47,659 nucleotides of DNA from NCBI RefSeq assembly GCF_002811245.1, contig NZ_NIVQ01000020.1, positions 1 to 47,659 of the forward strand. The letters are read 5' to 3'. The notes under the pieces were generated by a model. The model did no database searches and was not told the origin of the DNA. It saw nothing but the letters and a program-made list of their open reading frames with translations. The position numbers and the translations under genes were made by a program. Positions 33,867 through 43,700 of this stretch are shown here, in pieces. Source of the DNA: Vibrio salilacus. GTDB lineage: Bacteria > Pseudomonadota > Gammaproteobacteria > Enterobacterales > Vibrionaceae. Position 1 is the first letter of the stretch; each line of letters begins with the position of its first letter.

Positions 33867-34989
33867 GTGGATTACATTCCCTCATCGGGAGGGAGTGTGC
33901 TCCAAGCAGGCGCATGCTGACTTCCCGCAACAAGCGATTTATGAACGAGAAGCAGGGCGCAGCGGCTTTTTTGGCCCGGCGTCCCACTTCCATCATCAAC
34001 ATGCGCCAACAGGGTGGAGTGAATGGCAGGGCGAATTAAAACCGCGCGCGTTTAACTTTAATCAGGTCGAGCAGTCAGTGCAGAGTTCGCCGTGGGCGGT
34101 TCCTCACTTGCTGCATAACGCAAACTGTAAAGTGCGTGTGTGGAAGATCGAAACGGCGATGGAGCACTTGGTACGTAATGCCGATGGTGATGAACTGCTG
34201 TTTATCCATCAAGGTAAAGCCGATCTTTATTGCGATTATGGTCACCTAGAGGTGGTTGAAGGGGACTATGTGATGATTCCACGTTCGACCAACTGGCGTC
34301 TTGAGCCTCAACAGCCAATGTTCGTACTGATGATCGAGAACACCGATGCGGCGTACACCTTGCCCGAAAAAGGCATGGTCGGCAATCACGCCATTTTCGA
34401 TCCTGCCGTGCTTGATGTGCCCTCAATCGATCAAGCGTTTAAAGATCAATACAGTGAACAATCGACCCAAGTTCACATCAAACGTCATGAGCAAGTCAGT
34501 GTGGTGACGTACCCTTTCAATCCTCTGGATGCGATTGGTTGGCATGGTGATTTGTCGGTTGTGCGTGTGAACTGGCGTGATATTAGGCCGCTGATGTCGC
34601 ATCGCTATCATTTACCACCATCGGCGCATACTACTTTCGTTGGTCAAGGCTTTGTGATCTGCACATTTGTCCCACGGCCAATTGAAAGTGATCCGGGCGC
34701 GTTAAAAGTCCCGTTTTATCATAACAACGATGATTACGATGAAGTGCTGTTTTACCACGCAGGAGACTTCTTTAGCCGTGACAATATTGAAGCCGGAATG
34801 GTGACCTTCCATCCTGCTGGCTTCACGCATGGGCCGCACCCCAAAGCGTTCAAAGCTGGTCAGGAATACAAGAAAAAGTTCACTGATGAAGTGGCGGTGA
34901 TGATCGACACTCGCCATGCTCTTCAGTTTAGCGAGCAAGCCGAACAAGTTGAAAACAAACACTATGTGTATAGCTGGCAAGCAAAATAA
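33859..34989 (+). CDS. hmgA: Homogentisate 1,2-dioxygenase
   Basis: A 376-residue cupin-fold iron dioxygenase that opens the homogentisate ring to maleylacetoacetate. Metal-site motifs are visible in FYHNNDDYDEVLFYHAG and GFTHGPHPKA near the C terminus. It is shorter than the animal and Pseudomonas enzymes (about 430-445 residues) and belongs to the compact bacterial form. ATG 33859 overlaps hppD by 8 nt. Loss of this gene would cause pyomelanin accumulation; here it looks intact. Confidence 0.92.
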   Translation: MHKWITFPHREGVCSKQAHADFPQQAIYEREAGRSGFFGPASHFHHQHAPTGWSEWQGELKPRAFNFNQVEQSVQSSPWAVPHLLHNANCKVRVWKIETAMEHLVRNADGDELLFIHQGKADLYCDYGHLEVVEGDYVMIPRSTNWRLEPQQPMFVLMIENTDAAYTLPEKGMVGNHAIFDPAVLDVPSIDQAFKDQYSEQSTQVHIKRHEQVSVVTYPFNPLDAIGWHGDLSVVRVNWRDIRPLMSHRYHLPPSAHTTFVGQGFVICTFVPRPIESDPGALKVPFYHNNDDYDEVLFYHAGDFFSRDNIEAGMVTFHPAGFTHGPHPKAFKAGQEYKKKFTDEVAVMIDTRHALQFSEQAEQVENKHYVYSWQAK

Positions 34990-35003
34990 CCAAGGGAATG
35001 AGT

Positions 35004-36017
35004 ATGAAGTTAGCCACCCTAAAAAATAATAGTCGCGATGGCTTGTTGGTCGTCGTCAGTAAAGATTTAACCAAGTGTGTCGCGGTGCCGGACATCGCGC
35101 AAACCATGCAATACGCCTTGGATCATTGGCAACATGTTGAAGCGCAATTGAGTGAAATCTATGTCGCGCTTAACAATGGTGAATTGCTCCATGAAATGGC
35201 GTTTACCCCTTCGTCGTGTGAGTCGCCACTGCCGCGTGCTTACCAGTGGGCTGATGGTTCGGCTTATGTTAATCATGTCGAGTTAGTACGTAAAGCACGT
35301 GGTGCTGAGATGCCGCCAAGTTTTTGGCAAGATCCACTGATGTATCAAGGTGGCTCGGACGCTTTTATAGGGCCTTACGATGATATACCCGTGGCGAGTG
35401 AAGAGTGGGGGATCGATTTCGAAGCTGAAGTCGCGGTGATTACCGATGATGTTGCTATGGGAGTATCGGTGCAAGAGGCGGCAAAATCTATTCGTTTACT
35501 TATGCTCGTTAACGATGTTTCACTGCGTGGCCTTATTCCGAATGAACTGGGTAAAGGGTTTGGCTTCTTTCAATCCAAACCCTCGTCGGTATTCTCGCCA
35601 GTTGCCGTAACACCTGATGAACTGGGGCAAGATTGGCACGGTGCGAAAGTGCACCTGCCGCTACTGAGCTATTACAATGAACGGCCGTTTGGTTGCCCGA
35701 ATGCTGGTATCGATATGACATTTGATTTTGCGCAGCTCATCGCTCATGCAGCGAAGACGCGACCGCTTTGCGCGGGGGCGATTATCGGCTCAGGAACGGT
35801 GTCGAACAAACAGGGTACCGAGTATGGTACGGCCATATCCGAAGGGGGCGTTGGTTATTCATGCATTGCCGAAGTGCGGATGATAGAAACCATCCGAGAT
35901 GGTTCACCTTCGACTGCGTTTATGAAGTTTGGAGACCGGATTAAAATGGAAATGAAAGATCGCCAAGGGCACTCCATTTTTGGCGCTATCGATCAACAGG
36001 TTGTCAGGTATGAGTGA
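35004..36017 (+). CDS. fahA: Fumarylacetoacetate hydrolase family protein
   Basis: A 337-residue FAH-family enzyme that splits fumarylacetoacetate into fumarate and acetoacetate. The metal-binding acidic residues lie in WGIDFEAEVAVITDD (about residues 133-147), and GSGTVSNKQGTEYGTAISEG near residue 257 is a conserved active-site loop. ATG 35004 is preferred to 34998, since AAGGGA would touch the latter. Gene order after hmgA and before maiA fits the role. The stop overlaps the maiA start by 8 nt. Confidence 0.9.
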   Translation: MKLATLKNNSRDGLLVVVSKDLTKCVAVPDIAQTMQYALDHWQHVEAQLSEIYVALNNGELLHEMAFTPSSCESPLPRAYQWADGSAYVNHVELVRKARGAEMPPSFWQDPLMYQGGSDAFIGPYDDIPVASEEWGIDFEAEVAVITDDVAMGVSVQEAAKSIRLLMLVNDVSLRGLIPNELGKGFGFFQSKPSSVFSPVAVTPDELGQDWHGAKVHLPLLSYYNERPFGCPNAGIDMTFDFAQLIAHAAKTRPLCAGAIIGSGTVSNKQGTEYGTAISEGGVGYSCIAEVRMIETIRDGSPSTAFMKFGDRIKMEMKDRQGHSIFGAIDQQVVRYE

Positions 36018-36660
36018 GCGGATTCTCTATGGCTATTGGCGCTCATCGGCTGCCTACCGTGTCAGAATCGCGCTCAACCTTAAAGGTTTGAGTTACGATC
36101 AGCGTAGTGTCCATTTAGTTAAAAATGGTGGCGAGCAACACAGCGGCGCGTTTAAGCAGCTCAACCCGAATCAATTGGTGCCAGTGTTAGTCGATGGCAA
36201 ACTATCGCTTAATCAATCACTGGCAATCATCGATTATCTTGATGAGACCTATCCTCAGGTATTGTTAACGCCAACTGACCCCGCGCGCCGCTATCTGGTT
36301 AAGGCGTTGGCTCAAGATATTGCAGTTGATATTCATCCTCTCAATAATTTACGCGTGTTGCAGTATTTAGCGGGGACATTGGAGGTATCTGACCACGACA
36401 AGGCTCAATGGTATTCACATTGGATTGAGTTGGGGTTTGAAGCGCTTGAAAAACGACTGCAAACCACGTACGGGCGTTATTGTGTTGGCGATGATGTCTC
36501 TTTAGTGGATGTCTGCCTAGTGCCTCAGGTTTACAATGCTAGGCGCTTTAATATCGAATTAACAGCGTATCCGACCATTTGTCGCATTACCGCGTCACTT
36601 AATGAGTTGCTTGCTTTTGCCAAAGCAGTGCCAGAGCAACAGCCTGACGCCAATGAATGA
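36010..36660 (+). CDS. maiA: Maleylacetoacetate isomerase (zeta-class GST)
   Basis: A 216-residue zeta-class glutathione transferase that isomerises maleylacetoacetate to fumarylacetoacetate. The family signature SSAAYRVRIALNLKG with the catalytic serine is at residues 11-25. NQSLAIIDYLDE follows near residue 67, and GDDVSLVDVCLVPQVYNA in the C-terminal domain. ATG 36010 overlaps the fahA stop by 8 nt. It is the last gene of the tyrosine operon. A bidirectional terminator follows. Confidence 0.93.
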   Translation: MSERILYGYWRSSAAYRVRIALNLKGLSYDQRSVHLVKNGGEQHSGAFKQLNPNQLVPVLVDGKLSLNQSLAIIDYLDETYPQVLLTPTDPARRYLVKALAQDIAVDIHPLNNLRVLQYLAGTLEVSDHDKAQWYSHWIELGFEALEKRLQTTYGRYCVGDDVSLVDVCLVPQVYNARRFNIELTAYPTICRITASLNELLAFAKAVPEQQPDANE

Positions 36661-36680
36661 TAGCCTGTGTCAAAAAGCAA

Positions 36681-36705
36681 AAAGCCACCGGTTCGAGGTG
36701 GCTTT
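36681..36705. terminator. Bidirectional terminator
   Basis: AAAGCCACC-GGTTCGA-GGTGGCTTT between convergent maiA and the 61-aa gene. The T-run is better on the minus strand. Confidence 0.8.
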
Positions 36706-36734
36706 GTTGGTCTTTATTTCATAAACAGTGTGAG

Positions 36735-36920
36735 TTAGCGTGATGCGCTCATTTGGCGCTCTCTTTGTTGTAACTCAGCAATGTTAAATTGGCGCACATC
36801 CAGTGTCGCGAGATCATTACACTCTTGGCAAGAGTGGTGACTTTTACCGTCCACATAATTGTGTTTGGTCAGCATACTAGGTTTTTTACACCAGTCGCAC
36901 ATACCTTCAATCTTAAACAT
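36735..36920 (-). CDS. 61-aa zinc-ribbon-like protein
   Basis: A 61-residue protein with two CxxC pairs, CDWC near the N terminus and CQEC near residue 34, separated by about 25 residues. This suggests a small zinc ribbon. ATG 36920 has GGGGAG 7 nt upstream; the longer frame from 36980 would put an unrelated peptide in front. Unknown function. It has no operon partner and shares a bidirectional terminator with maiA. Confidence 0.7.
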   Translation of the reverse strand: MFKIEGMCDWCKKPSMLTKHNYVDGKSHHSCQECNDLATLDVRQFNIAELQQRERQMSASR

Positions 36921-37070
36921 AGAACTCTCCCCACCTTTATTGATTAGGTGTTCATAACGCGACGTATTATGCCATACCACCGCTTATTAAGTTAATTGTT
37001 TGTTATCGGTTATGGGAGGGTGATCGATTGCGCCGCCTTTTAATTTCGACTGTGCCGGAAAGTTAACACA

Positions 37071-37079
37071 GGGGGGGGG
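37071..37079. repeat. Poly-G tract (G9)
   Basis: Nine consecutive G between the start region of the 61-aa gene and the stop of the Sel1/J-domain gene (12 nt downstream of that stop). Homopolymeric G tracts vary in length, but none of the neighbouring reading frames depends on this one. Confidence 0.9.
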
Positions 37080-37090
37080 CGACTTTGTAA

Positions 37091-38119
37091 CTATTTATTA
37101 ACGTTTTTGAGAATGATTTTTAAAGCTTGGTTCAAACGCTTCATCTCGTCTTCACTGCCTTTCAAGTCAGGATGATAAATTTTGCTGAGCTGTTTATAGC
37201 GCACTTTTATCCGTTTTTCGTCGGGGAGCTGTGCCGGATGAAAACCAAATACCGCGCATGCGATGTGAAGCGGATTGTCTTTGCTAGGCGCTGTTGATGT
37301 GGCTGAACTCTCTGCAGCCTGTAGTTTCTTAATGTGGCGATATAAGGTTTCAAGTTGACGCTTTTGTTGAGTCAGAGTTTCGTCTTTTCGTTTTAAATCG
37401 CGTTCCATTTTTAGCTGTTGGCGCTGCTGGTCATTATCACTCACATTGACGGTTTGTTTGAGTTTGTGGTTGCTTCGTAACAAGCTGACGACGGCGATAG
37501 CACCAAGTAGCAGTAGCGAGAGCAACGCGTATAACGTGGTATTTTCGCTTTGTTGGCTGTGTGACAACGACTTGGCGGTCGGGCTCAGCTCTATTTGCTC
37601 AGCGTCGAAGGCTACTTCCAATTGGTCTAAAGTAGCGACTTGTTGTGCTCGGCGGTCATTAAATTGCTGCTCAAGTACGCGCGCGTAGTCATCTTCAGCT
37701 TGAGGATTATTTTTTGCCGCTTCTTGATACCACAGCTCGGCGAAATCTAAGTGATTGGTCTGTTGAGTCAGTTGTTCATAAACTTGACCAAGTAGCATTG
37801 GCGCTTGATCACTGCCCAGCATCGCCGCTTTAGTCAGCCAAAAAATCGCATTTTCAATATCAGGGGTTGTGCCAGTACCATCAAGATAAGACTGGCTAAG
37901 GTTTAATGCAGCTGTTTGACTGCCATTGCGCGCGGCTTGCTGATACCAGTAAAAAGCATCACTATCGGATTGTACAACACCTTGTCCACGATCATACTTC
38001 TCTGCCAGCTCTAGTTGTGCATGAACATTGTTGTTTTGAGCACTTTGCTGCAGTTCCTCCACGGTTTGAGCAGCACTCGATAATGAGAGGATTAACAGCA
38101 GGTAGGGAAGTCGTCGCAA
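37091..38119 (-). CDS. Sel1-repeat, transmembrane, J-domain protein
   Basis: A 342-residue protein with an unusual order of domains. It has an N-terminal signal-like segment (LPYLLLILSLSSAAQT). Sel1/TPR-like repeats follow (about 20-150; AQLELAEKYDRGQGVVQSDS and similar units). A membrane segment is at about 195-215 (LYALLSLLLLGAIAVVSLL), then a coiled coil (about 220-265), then a C-terminal J domain with the HPD motif (KQLSKIYHPDLKG). The Sel1 part would lie in the periplasm and the J domain in the cytoplasm, where it could recruit DnaK. The topology is inferred. It is monocistronic. Confidence 0.8.
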   Translation of the reverse strand: MRRLPYLLLILSLSSAAQTVEELQQSAQNNNVHAQLELAEKYDRGQGVVQSDSDAFYWYQQAARNGSQTAALNLSQSYLDGTGTTPDIENAIFWLTKAAMLGSDQAPMLLGQVYEQLTQQTNHLDFAELWYQEAAKNNPQAEDDYARVLEQQFNDRRAQQVATLDQLEVAFDAEQIELSPTAKSLSHSQQSENTTLYALLSLLLLGAIAVVSLLRSNHKLKQTVNVSDNDQQRQQLKMERDLKRKDETLTQQKRQLETLYRHIKKLQAAESSATSTAPSKDNPLHIACAVFGFHPAQLPDEKRIKVRYKQLSKIYHPDLKGSEDEMKRLNQALKIILKNVNK

Positions 38120-38192
38120 TGTAACCTCAGATGCTAAAAAGATAAATTATCTATTTAGTATATCAACTCGCCCAGTAAAATAGGCATAAGGT

Positions 38193-38222
38193 GTAAAAAA
38201 ATGGCTTCCGAAGAAGCCATTT
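38193..38222 (-). terminator. Terminator of the OmpA-like lipoprotein gene
   Basis: Minus strand AAATGGCTTC-TTCG-GAAGCCATTT followed by a T-run. Confidence 0.9.
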
Positions 38223-38246
38223 AGAGATTATCTTTTTTACACTTAA

Positions 38247-38915
38247 CTATTTAAGCGGCAAAATTTGAATTTCGACACGACGGTTACACGCTCGACCATC
38301 TGTAGTGCTATTGCTGCAAAGTGGGTAACGTTCGCCATTACCACGCGCAACGGCACGGCCTGCGGCGACACCTTGTGACACTAGGTATGAGCGTACCGAC
38401 TCAGCACGGCGCTCAGATAGAATTTGGTTGGTCGTATCGCTGCCTGTGCTGTCGGTGTGACCATCAATCACTAAGCTTGTGTCTGGATATTCGATCAAGA
38501 TACGTGATACACCGCGCAATGTTTTATGAATGCGAGTGTCTAGTTGGTAAGAGTTAGTTTGGAAGCCAATACCGTTCTCAAGCCGAAGCAGCAGTTTGTT
38601 TTCGCCGACGCGCTCGACTTGAACGCCAGAGTCGAGGAGTTCTTTACGCAGAGCCGCTTCTTGTTGGTCAAAGTAGTAGCCAACACCGCCACCGACAGCT
38701 GCACCACCCGCAGCACCGATCAAGGCATGTTGACGACGCTCTTTTGCATCATCACCTGTTACAAGGCCGACTGCCGCGCCTGCAATGGCACCCAGTAAAG
38801 CTCCTTGAGCGGTAGAATTGGTTTCTGTCTCACCTGTTGTCGCGTTTTGGCGTTGTGTTGCCTGACAACCAGAAAGGGCGATAGTGACTGCTAGTGCAAG
38901 CGTAATTTTTTTCAC
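38247..38915 (-). CDS. OmpA-domain outer-membrane lipoprotein with glycine zipper
   Basis: A 222-residue lipoprotein. The lipobox LSGC ends an 18-residue signal. A glycine-zipper segment follows (GALLGAIAGAAVGLVTG, then IGAAGGAAVGGGVGYYFD), and then an OmpA/Pal-type peptidoglycan-binding domain (IDGHTDSTGSDTTNQILSER, then GNGERYP and NRRVEIQI). GTG 38915 is preferred because GGAG is 8 nt upstream and it gives a normal-length signal; in-frame ATGs at 38966 and 38936 are alternatives. It probably tethers the outer membrane to the wall, like YiaD. Confidence 0.87.
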   Translation of the reverse strand: MKKITLALAVTIALSGCQATQRQNATTGETETNSTAQGALLGAIAGAAVGLVTGDDAKERRQHALIGAAGGAAVGGGVGYYFDQQEAALRKELLDSGVQVERVGENKLLLRLENGIGFQTNSYQLDTRIHKTLRGVSRILIEYPDTSLVIDGHTDSTGSDTTNQILSERRAESVRSYLVSQGVAAGRAVARGNGERYPLCSNSTTDGRACNRRVEIQILPLK

Positions 38916-39059
38916 GTTAACATCTCCATGTACCATTTTAGTTTGACCAATACCGAGTTTGATCAATATGTTTCCTGAATAAAGCGGATGCTATATCTAT
39001 TGTCAATTGATGAATAGAGTAATTGACAATAGATTAACGTTTGATGAATAAAGGTTGTA

Positions 39060-39752
39060 CTATCTCAGCATTTTTGGTGCTTGTGCACCGTTGATAGGAC
39101 GATTAACTGAAACCGTACGTCCCTTTTTAAAACCAACTTCATAATCGTCAGTGAGGTTTTTCATCGCCTCTTTAAGCTGTTGCTTGAAGGTTTCACGATC
39201 GATGTTCTGAAATTCTTTATCGATATAATCGTCGATTTTCTTGGCGGATTCGTCGTCAGGACTAATAATCGGCAGTTTTTCGATAGCCCCTTCGACCCAA
39301 CCAGAGAGAAATGAATTAACCCGGCGAGTAACTTCAGTCGTTGGCGTACCAGTGCCTGCAAAACTATTGCGGAATCGACCAGTTTGCTCGTTCATTTCAC
39401 GGTAAATAATGTCAAAGGCAAACGCGGCAAAGATGGCGCGATCTGCTTCACCGATATATTCAACGCGTTTAAGCCCTTTGTGGTTGAGCAATACGGCCTC
39501 AACACCAAATTTAGTATTAATACCACGGATAATGCGCAGCAGGGTAGAGCTCACATTGGCAGGGAGTAAGTGAGTCGACTGGGTTTTTCCCATCTTAATG
39601 AACTCGATATCGTCTTTATCCAGACCATATTTAATCATTAAGCTATGGGCCATTTTAATCGCGTTGGCCGCTTCGTTAACGTTGGCTGAATTACCGAGTT
39701 CTAGACATTTCGCAATTTTTTTGAGGGCTTTTTGTTTATCCATCGACCGCAT
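39060..39752 (-). CDS. DUF2786 family protein
   Basis: A 230-residue protein. The N-terminal 40 residues match DUF2786 (ALKKIAKCLELGNSANVNEA, then LMIKYGLDKDD). A less conserved C-terminal domain continues to residue 230. The function is unknown; phage and bacterial members are both known. ATG 39752 follows GTGAGA; ATG 39743 (MDKQKALKK) is a possible alternative. Nothing in the context assigns a role. Confidence 0.85.
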   Translation of the reverse strand: MRSMDKQKALKKIAKCLELGNSANVNEAANAIKMAHSLMIKYGLDKDDIEFIKMGKTQSTHLLPANVSSTLLRIIRGINTKFGVEAVLLNHKGLKRVEYIGEADRAIFAAFAFDIIYREMNEQTGRFRNSFAGTGTPTTEVTRRVNSFLSGWVEGAIEKLPIISPDDESAKKIDDYIDKEFQNIDRETFKQQLKEAMKNLTDDYEVGFKKGRTVSVNRPINGAQAPKMLR

Positions 39753-39849
39753 CAAATCTCACTAAATTGACAAAGTCGCACATTTTACCGCTTTCAGAGC
39801 AAAAACGGAAATCGGATATGTGTTTGAAACGGTATTTTTAGTAAACAGT

Positions 39850-39880
39850 AAAGGCTAACGCAAGTTACGCTAGCCTTTAT
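39850..39880 (-). terminator. Terminator of the DUF3334 gene
   Basis: AAAGGCTAACG and CGCTAGCCTTT pair with one mismatch; it lies 30 bases after the stop at 39908. Confidence 0.7.
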
Positions 39881-39907
39881 CGCATCGATATAGTTGAACT
39901 TTAAGGA

Positions 39908-40603
39908 TTAAATACCCAGCTCGTCAAAAAGATCGTCCGAGTTATCTTGTTTCGCCGCTGGTGGTTTTTGTGTTTGCTTCATCTTTTGCTGAGCTTGTTC
40001 GAGGATATCATCAGGACACTCATCTTCGGTGATATCAAACTCTCCAAGTTGAATGAATTCGGTTTTGTCCATGGCAAGCTCAAGGTAGAAGATATTGCCT
40101 TTCTCAGTGGAGAAGGTTACGCGACGTGCTTGCGGGCGGTCTAAATTAGTATCAACTGACAAGTTGACCTGTTTATTTAAAGACAGCATCTTAGGCTGGT
40201 TTTGGGTGATATGTGTATGAAGATCTTTGCGTATTTGGTTGGTAAAGTGACCCACCAGTTGGTTCATCAGTTCGCCCAACACGTCAGCAACTTCGTCTGA
40301 GGTATGAGAGACTGCAAGTTCATCTTCAGGCATGCCCATATTACGCATGTAATTGGTGTATACCTCTAAGGCGGCTTTTGAGGTGAAGTTAATGACAACA
40401 AGACCCGAAAATCCGCCATCGAACAACACGAAACAACCAAAATCCGGCTTCAGGCTGGTTTTAGTGATTTTCTGCACCATGGCAGAGTAAGTTACGTTCG
40501 AACTGGTGGCCGAAGTGAGCACACCAGAAACAGACTGGCATAACTTTAAAAGAATATCTTCTGTGGTGACGACTTTATTTCTTTTCATTGGTGATTCGCT
40601 CAT
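39908..40603 (-). CDS. DUF3334 family protein with CheX-like fold
   Basis: A 231-residue protein of the DUF3334 group common in vibrios. The segment DEVADVLGELMNQLVGHFTN (about residues 103-122) has the E-x2-N pattern of CheX/CheC-type phosphatases of the CheY response regulator, and residues 60-90 give the beta strands of that fold. A second domain and an acidic Gln/Lys-rich tail (DDLFDELGI) follow. A role in dephosphorylating a response regulator is an inference. The Shine-Dalgarno is weak; ATG 40588 is an alternative start. Confidence 0.75.
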   Translation of the reverse strand: MSESPMKRNKVVTTEDILLKLCQSVSGVLTSATSSNVTYSAMVQKITKTSLKPDFGCFVLFDGGFSGLVVINFTSKAALEVYTNYMRNMGMPEDELAVSHTSDEVADVLGELMNQLVGHFTNQIRKDLHTHITQNQPKMLSLNKQVNLSVDTNLDRPQARRVTFSTEKGNIFYLELAMDKTEFIQLGEFDITEDECPDDILEQAQQKMKQTQKPPAAKQDNSDDLFDELGI

Positions 40604-40788
40604 ATAGACACTTATAAACAATAAGGATAGTTATAAGTGTGGGAAAAAAATGCGAGTATTGCCATTTTGACATTACATTTCTGTTTTGATCACCCTTTTA
40701 AATGTTGTAAAGTGACTTGATTCAAATAATAATTTCAACCACACGAACCCAGTGCTGATAGGATCAGCGTCGTAGGGGCAGGAAGCAA

Positions 40789-43700
40789 ATGTTACCAAGA
40801 CTACATTCTCAATCGGATGTTGATCCGATCGTTCTTACCTTTTTGAAAGAACTCAAAAATGCCGGCTTTAGTGGTGATATTGAAAGCCAATATTCTAGCC
40901 GACTGGCCGTCGCCACTGACAATAGCGTTTATCAACAGCTTCCACAAGCAGTGGTACATCCGAAATCGACCCGCGATGTGGCTTTAATTGGTAAGCTCTC
41001 GACGCAGTCTGACTATGAGCGTGTGACCTTTTCAGCACGTGGCGGTGGTACCGGAACTAACGGACAGTCCTTGACTAAAGGTATCGTGGTTGATTTGTCT
41101 CGTCACATGAATAAGGTATTAGAAATCAACCAAGAGCAAGGTTGGGTTCGTGTGCAAACGGGCATCATAAAAGACCAACTTAATGATGCGGTGCGTCCTT
41201 TTGGCTACTTTTTCTCGCCAGACCTATCAACCAGCAACCGCGCGACACTGGGTGGCATGATTAATACCGATGCGTCAGGGCAAGGGTCACTGAAGTACGG
41301 GAAAACCTCTGATCATGTGTTGTCTCTTCAAGCGGTGTTTGCCGATGGCTCTTGCTTAGAGTCGGATCTTTCTCAGGGTATGCCAACTGAAGGCGAGTAT
41401 GCCTTTGATGCCTACCACACCACCGAGCAAGTGTGTCGTGAAAAGCGCGCTCAAATTGAGCAAAAGTTTCCGCCATTGAACCGTTTTTTGACAGGCTATG
41501 ACTTAAAAAATGCTCTGGATCGTGAAAATGATCGTTTTGACTTGACCCGCGTGCTTTGCGGCGCTGAAGGGTCGTTAGCCTTCATCACAGAAGCTACGCT
41601 CAACTTAACGCCGATTCCTAAAGCGCGAACTTTGGTTAATATCAAATACAACAGTTTTGATTCAGCGCTGCGCAACGCGCCATTAATGGTTGAAGCGCAA
41701 GCTTTGTCAGTGGAAACGATTGATTCGAAAGTACTCAATCTGGCTAAACAAGATATAGTCTGGTATACCGTAAGTGACCTGTTAACCGATGTTCCTGGCA
41801 AAGAGATGCAAGGCATCAATATGGTTGAATTTGCCGGCCAAGATGAGCAAGAGGTGAATCAGCAAGTCAGCGATTTATGCCAGCGTCTTGATGTGATGCT
41901 AGCTGACAATCAGGCCGGTATCATCGGTTATCAAGTTTGCAGTGAATTGGCAAGCATTGGCCGTATTTATAATATGCGCAAAAAAGCAGTCGGTTTACTT
42001 GGCGCGGCGAAAGGGCGTGCTAAACCTGTCGCGTTCGCCGAAGACACTTGTGTGCCACCAGAAAATTTAGCGGATTTTATTGCCGAATTTCGACAACTGC
42101 TTGATGAAAAGTCACTCAATTACGGTATGTTTGGCCACGTGGATGCAGGGGTAGTGCATGTTCGTCCAGCTCTCGATTTGTGCGATCCACAACAAGAAGC
42201 ATTGATGCACCAAATCTCTGATGAAGTGGTGAAGTTAGTTGCCAAATATGGCGGCTTGATGTGGGGTGAGCATGGTAAAGGGTATCGTTCTGAATATGGC
42301 CCAGCATTTTTTGGTCAAGAGCTCTTTACTGAGCTGCGCCGGGTCAAAGCCGCTTTCGATCCGCACAATAAAATGAACCCGGGAAAAATTTGTACACCAC
42401 TCGATAGCAATGAAGACTTGGTTAAAGTGACAGACACCAAACGTGGTTACTTTGATCGTCAGATTGATGTTGAGGTGCGTGATAGTTTCAAACAGGCGAT
42501 GGAATGTAATGGTAACGGCTTGTGCTTTAACTACGATACCTCATCGCCAATGTGTCCTTCGATGAAAGTGACTGCTGACCGTCGTCACTCACCGAAAGGT
42601 CGAGCAGGGTTAGTGCGTGAATGGTTACGCCAGTTGACGGAGCAAGGGATTGATGTTCTTGATTTAGAAAAACAGGCGCTTGAGAACAGTAGTTCGATTA
42701 AAACGATGATTGATCGTGTGCGTAATACTATCAAGAAACGCCATGAGTATGATTTCTCGCACGAAGTGTATGAAGCGATGAATGGTTGTTTAGCCTGCAA
42801 AGCGTGTGCGAGTCAATGTCCGATTAAAGTTGATGTACCCAGTTTTCGCTCGCGCTTCCTCAACCTTTACTACTCGCGATATCAACGGCCAGTTAAAGAC
42901 TATTTAGTCGCCAATATTGAAACCATGTTGCCCGTACTTGCTAAAGCACCAAAACTGGTTAACGGAGCGTTAAAGCAGCAATGGGTGCAAGACCTAACAG
43001 CGAAAACCGTAGGTTATGTCGACTCGCCGTTGTTGTCGATTCCTACGCTTAAACAGCAGGTCTCTGGGCTCAAAACGTTTGACTTACAGCAGCTGGCAGC
43101 ACTGTCTAAGCAAGACAAAGCCAATCATGTGGTGATTGTACAAGACCCATTCACTAGCTACTATGATGCTCAGGTAGTCGCTGATTTTGCAGCTTTGCTC
43201 ACCAAACTGGGTACAACGCCGGTATTGTTGCCATTTAAGCCTAATGGTAAGGCGCAACACATTAAAGGTTTCTTGCAGCAATTTGCTTCGAGTGCCGCCA
43301 ATACTGCGGCGTTTCTTCAGCAGGTTGCTGATATCGGTATTCCGCTGGTTGGGGTAGATCCGGCATTAGTGCTTTGTTATCGCGATGAGTATCAAGAGGT
43401 GCTTGGTGACAAGCGCGGCGATTTTCAAGTATTGACGGTACATGAATGGTTAGAGCCAAAACTGCATGAGTATGAGGTGCGCGAGTGCACCGATGAGCAA
43501 CCTTGGTATCTGTTTGCCCACTGCACTGAAAAGACCAAAATGCCCAATGCTGAGAAAGAGTGGGGTAGTATTTTTACCCACTTTGGTGCGCGATTGAATA
43601 CGGTTGCGGTTGGTTGTTGTGGAATGGCGGGCACATTTGGTCACGAAGTCGATAAACTGCAAATGTCGAAAGACATTTACGGACTCAGTTGGAAGCCTAA

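Noticed and set aside
37071..37079. G9 tract as a phase-variation switch
   Set aside because: It is outside all reading frames and downstream of a stop codon, so slippage would not change a protein. Kept only as a repeat.
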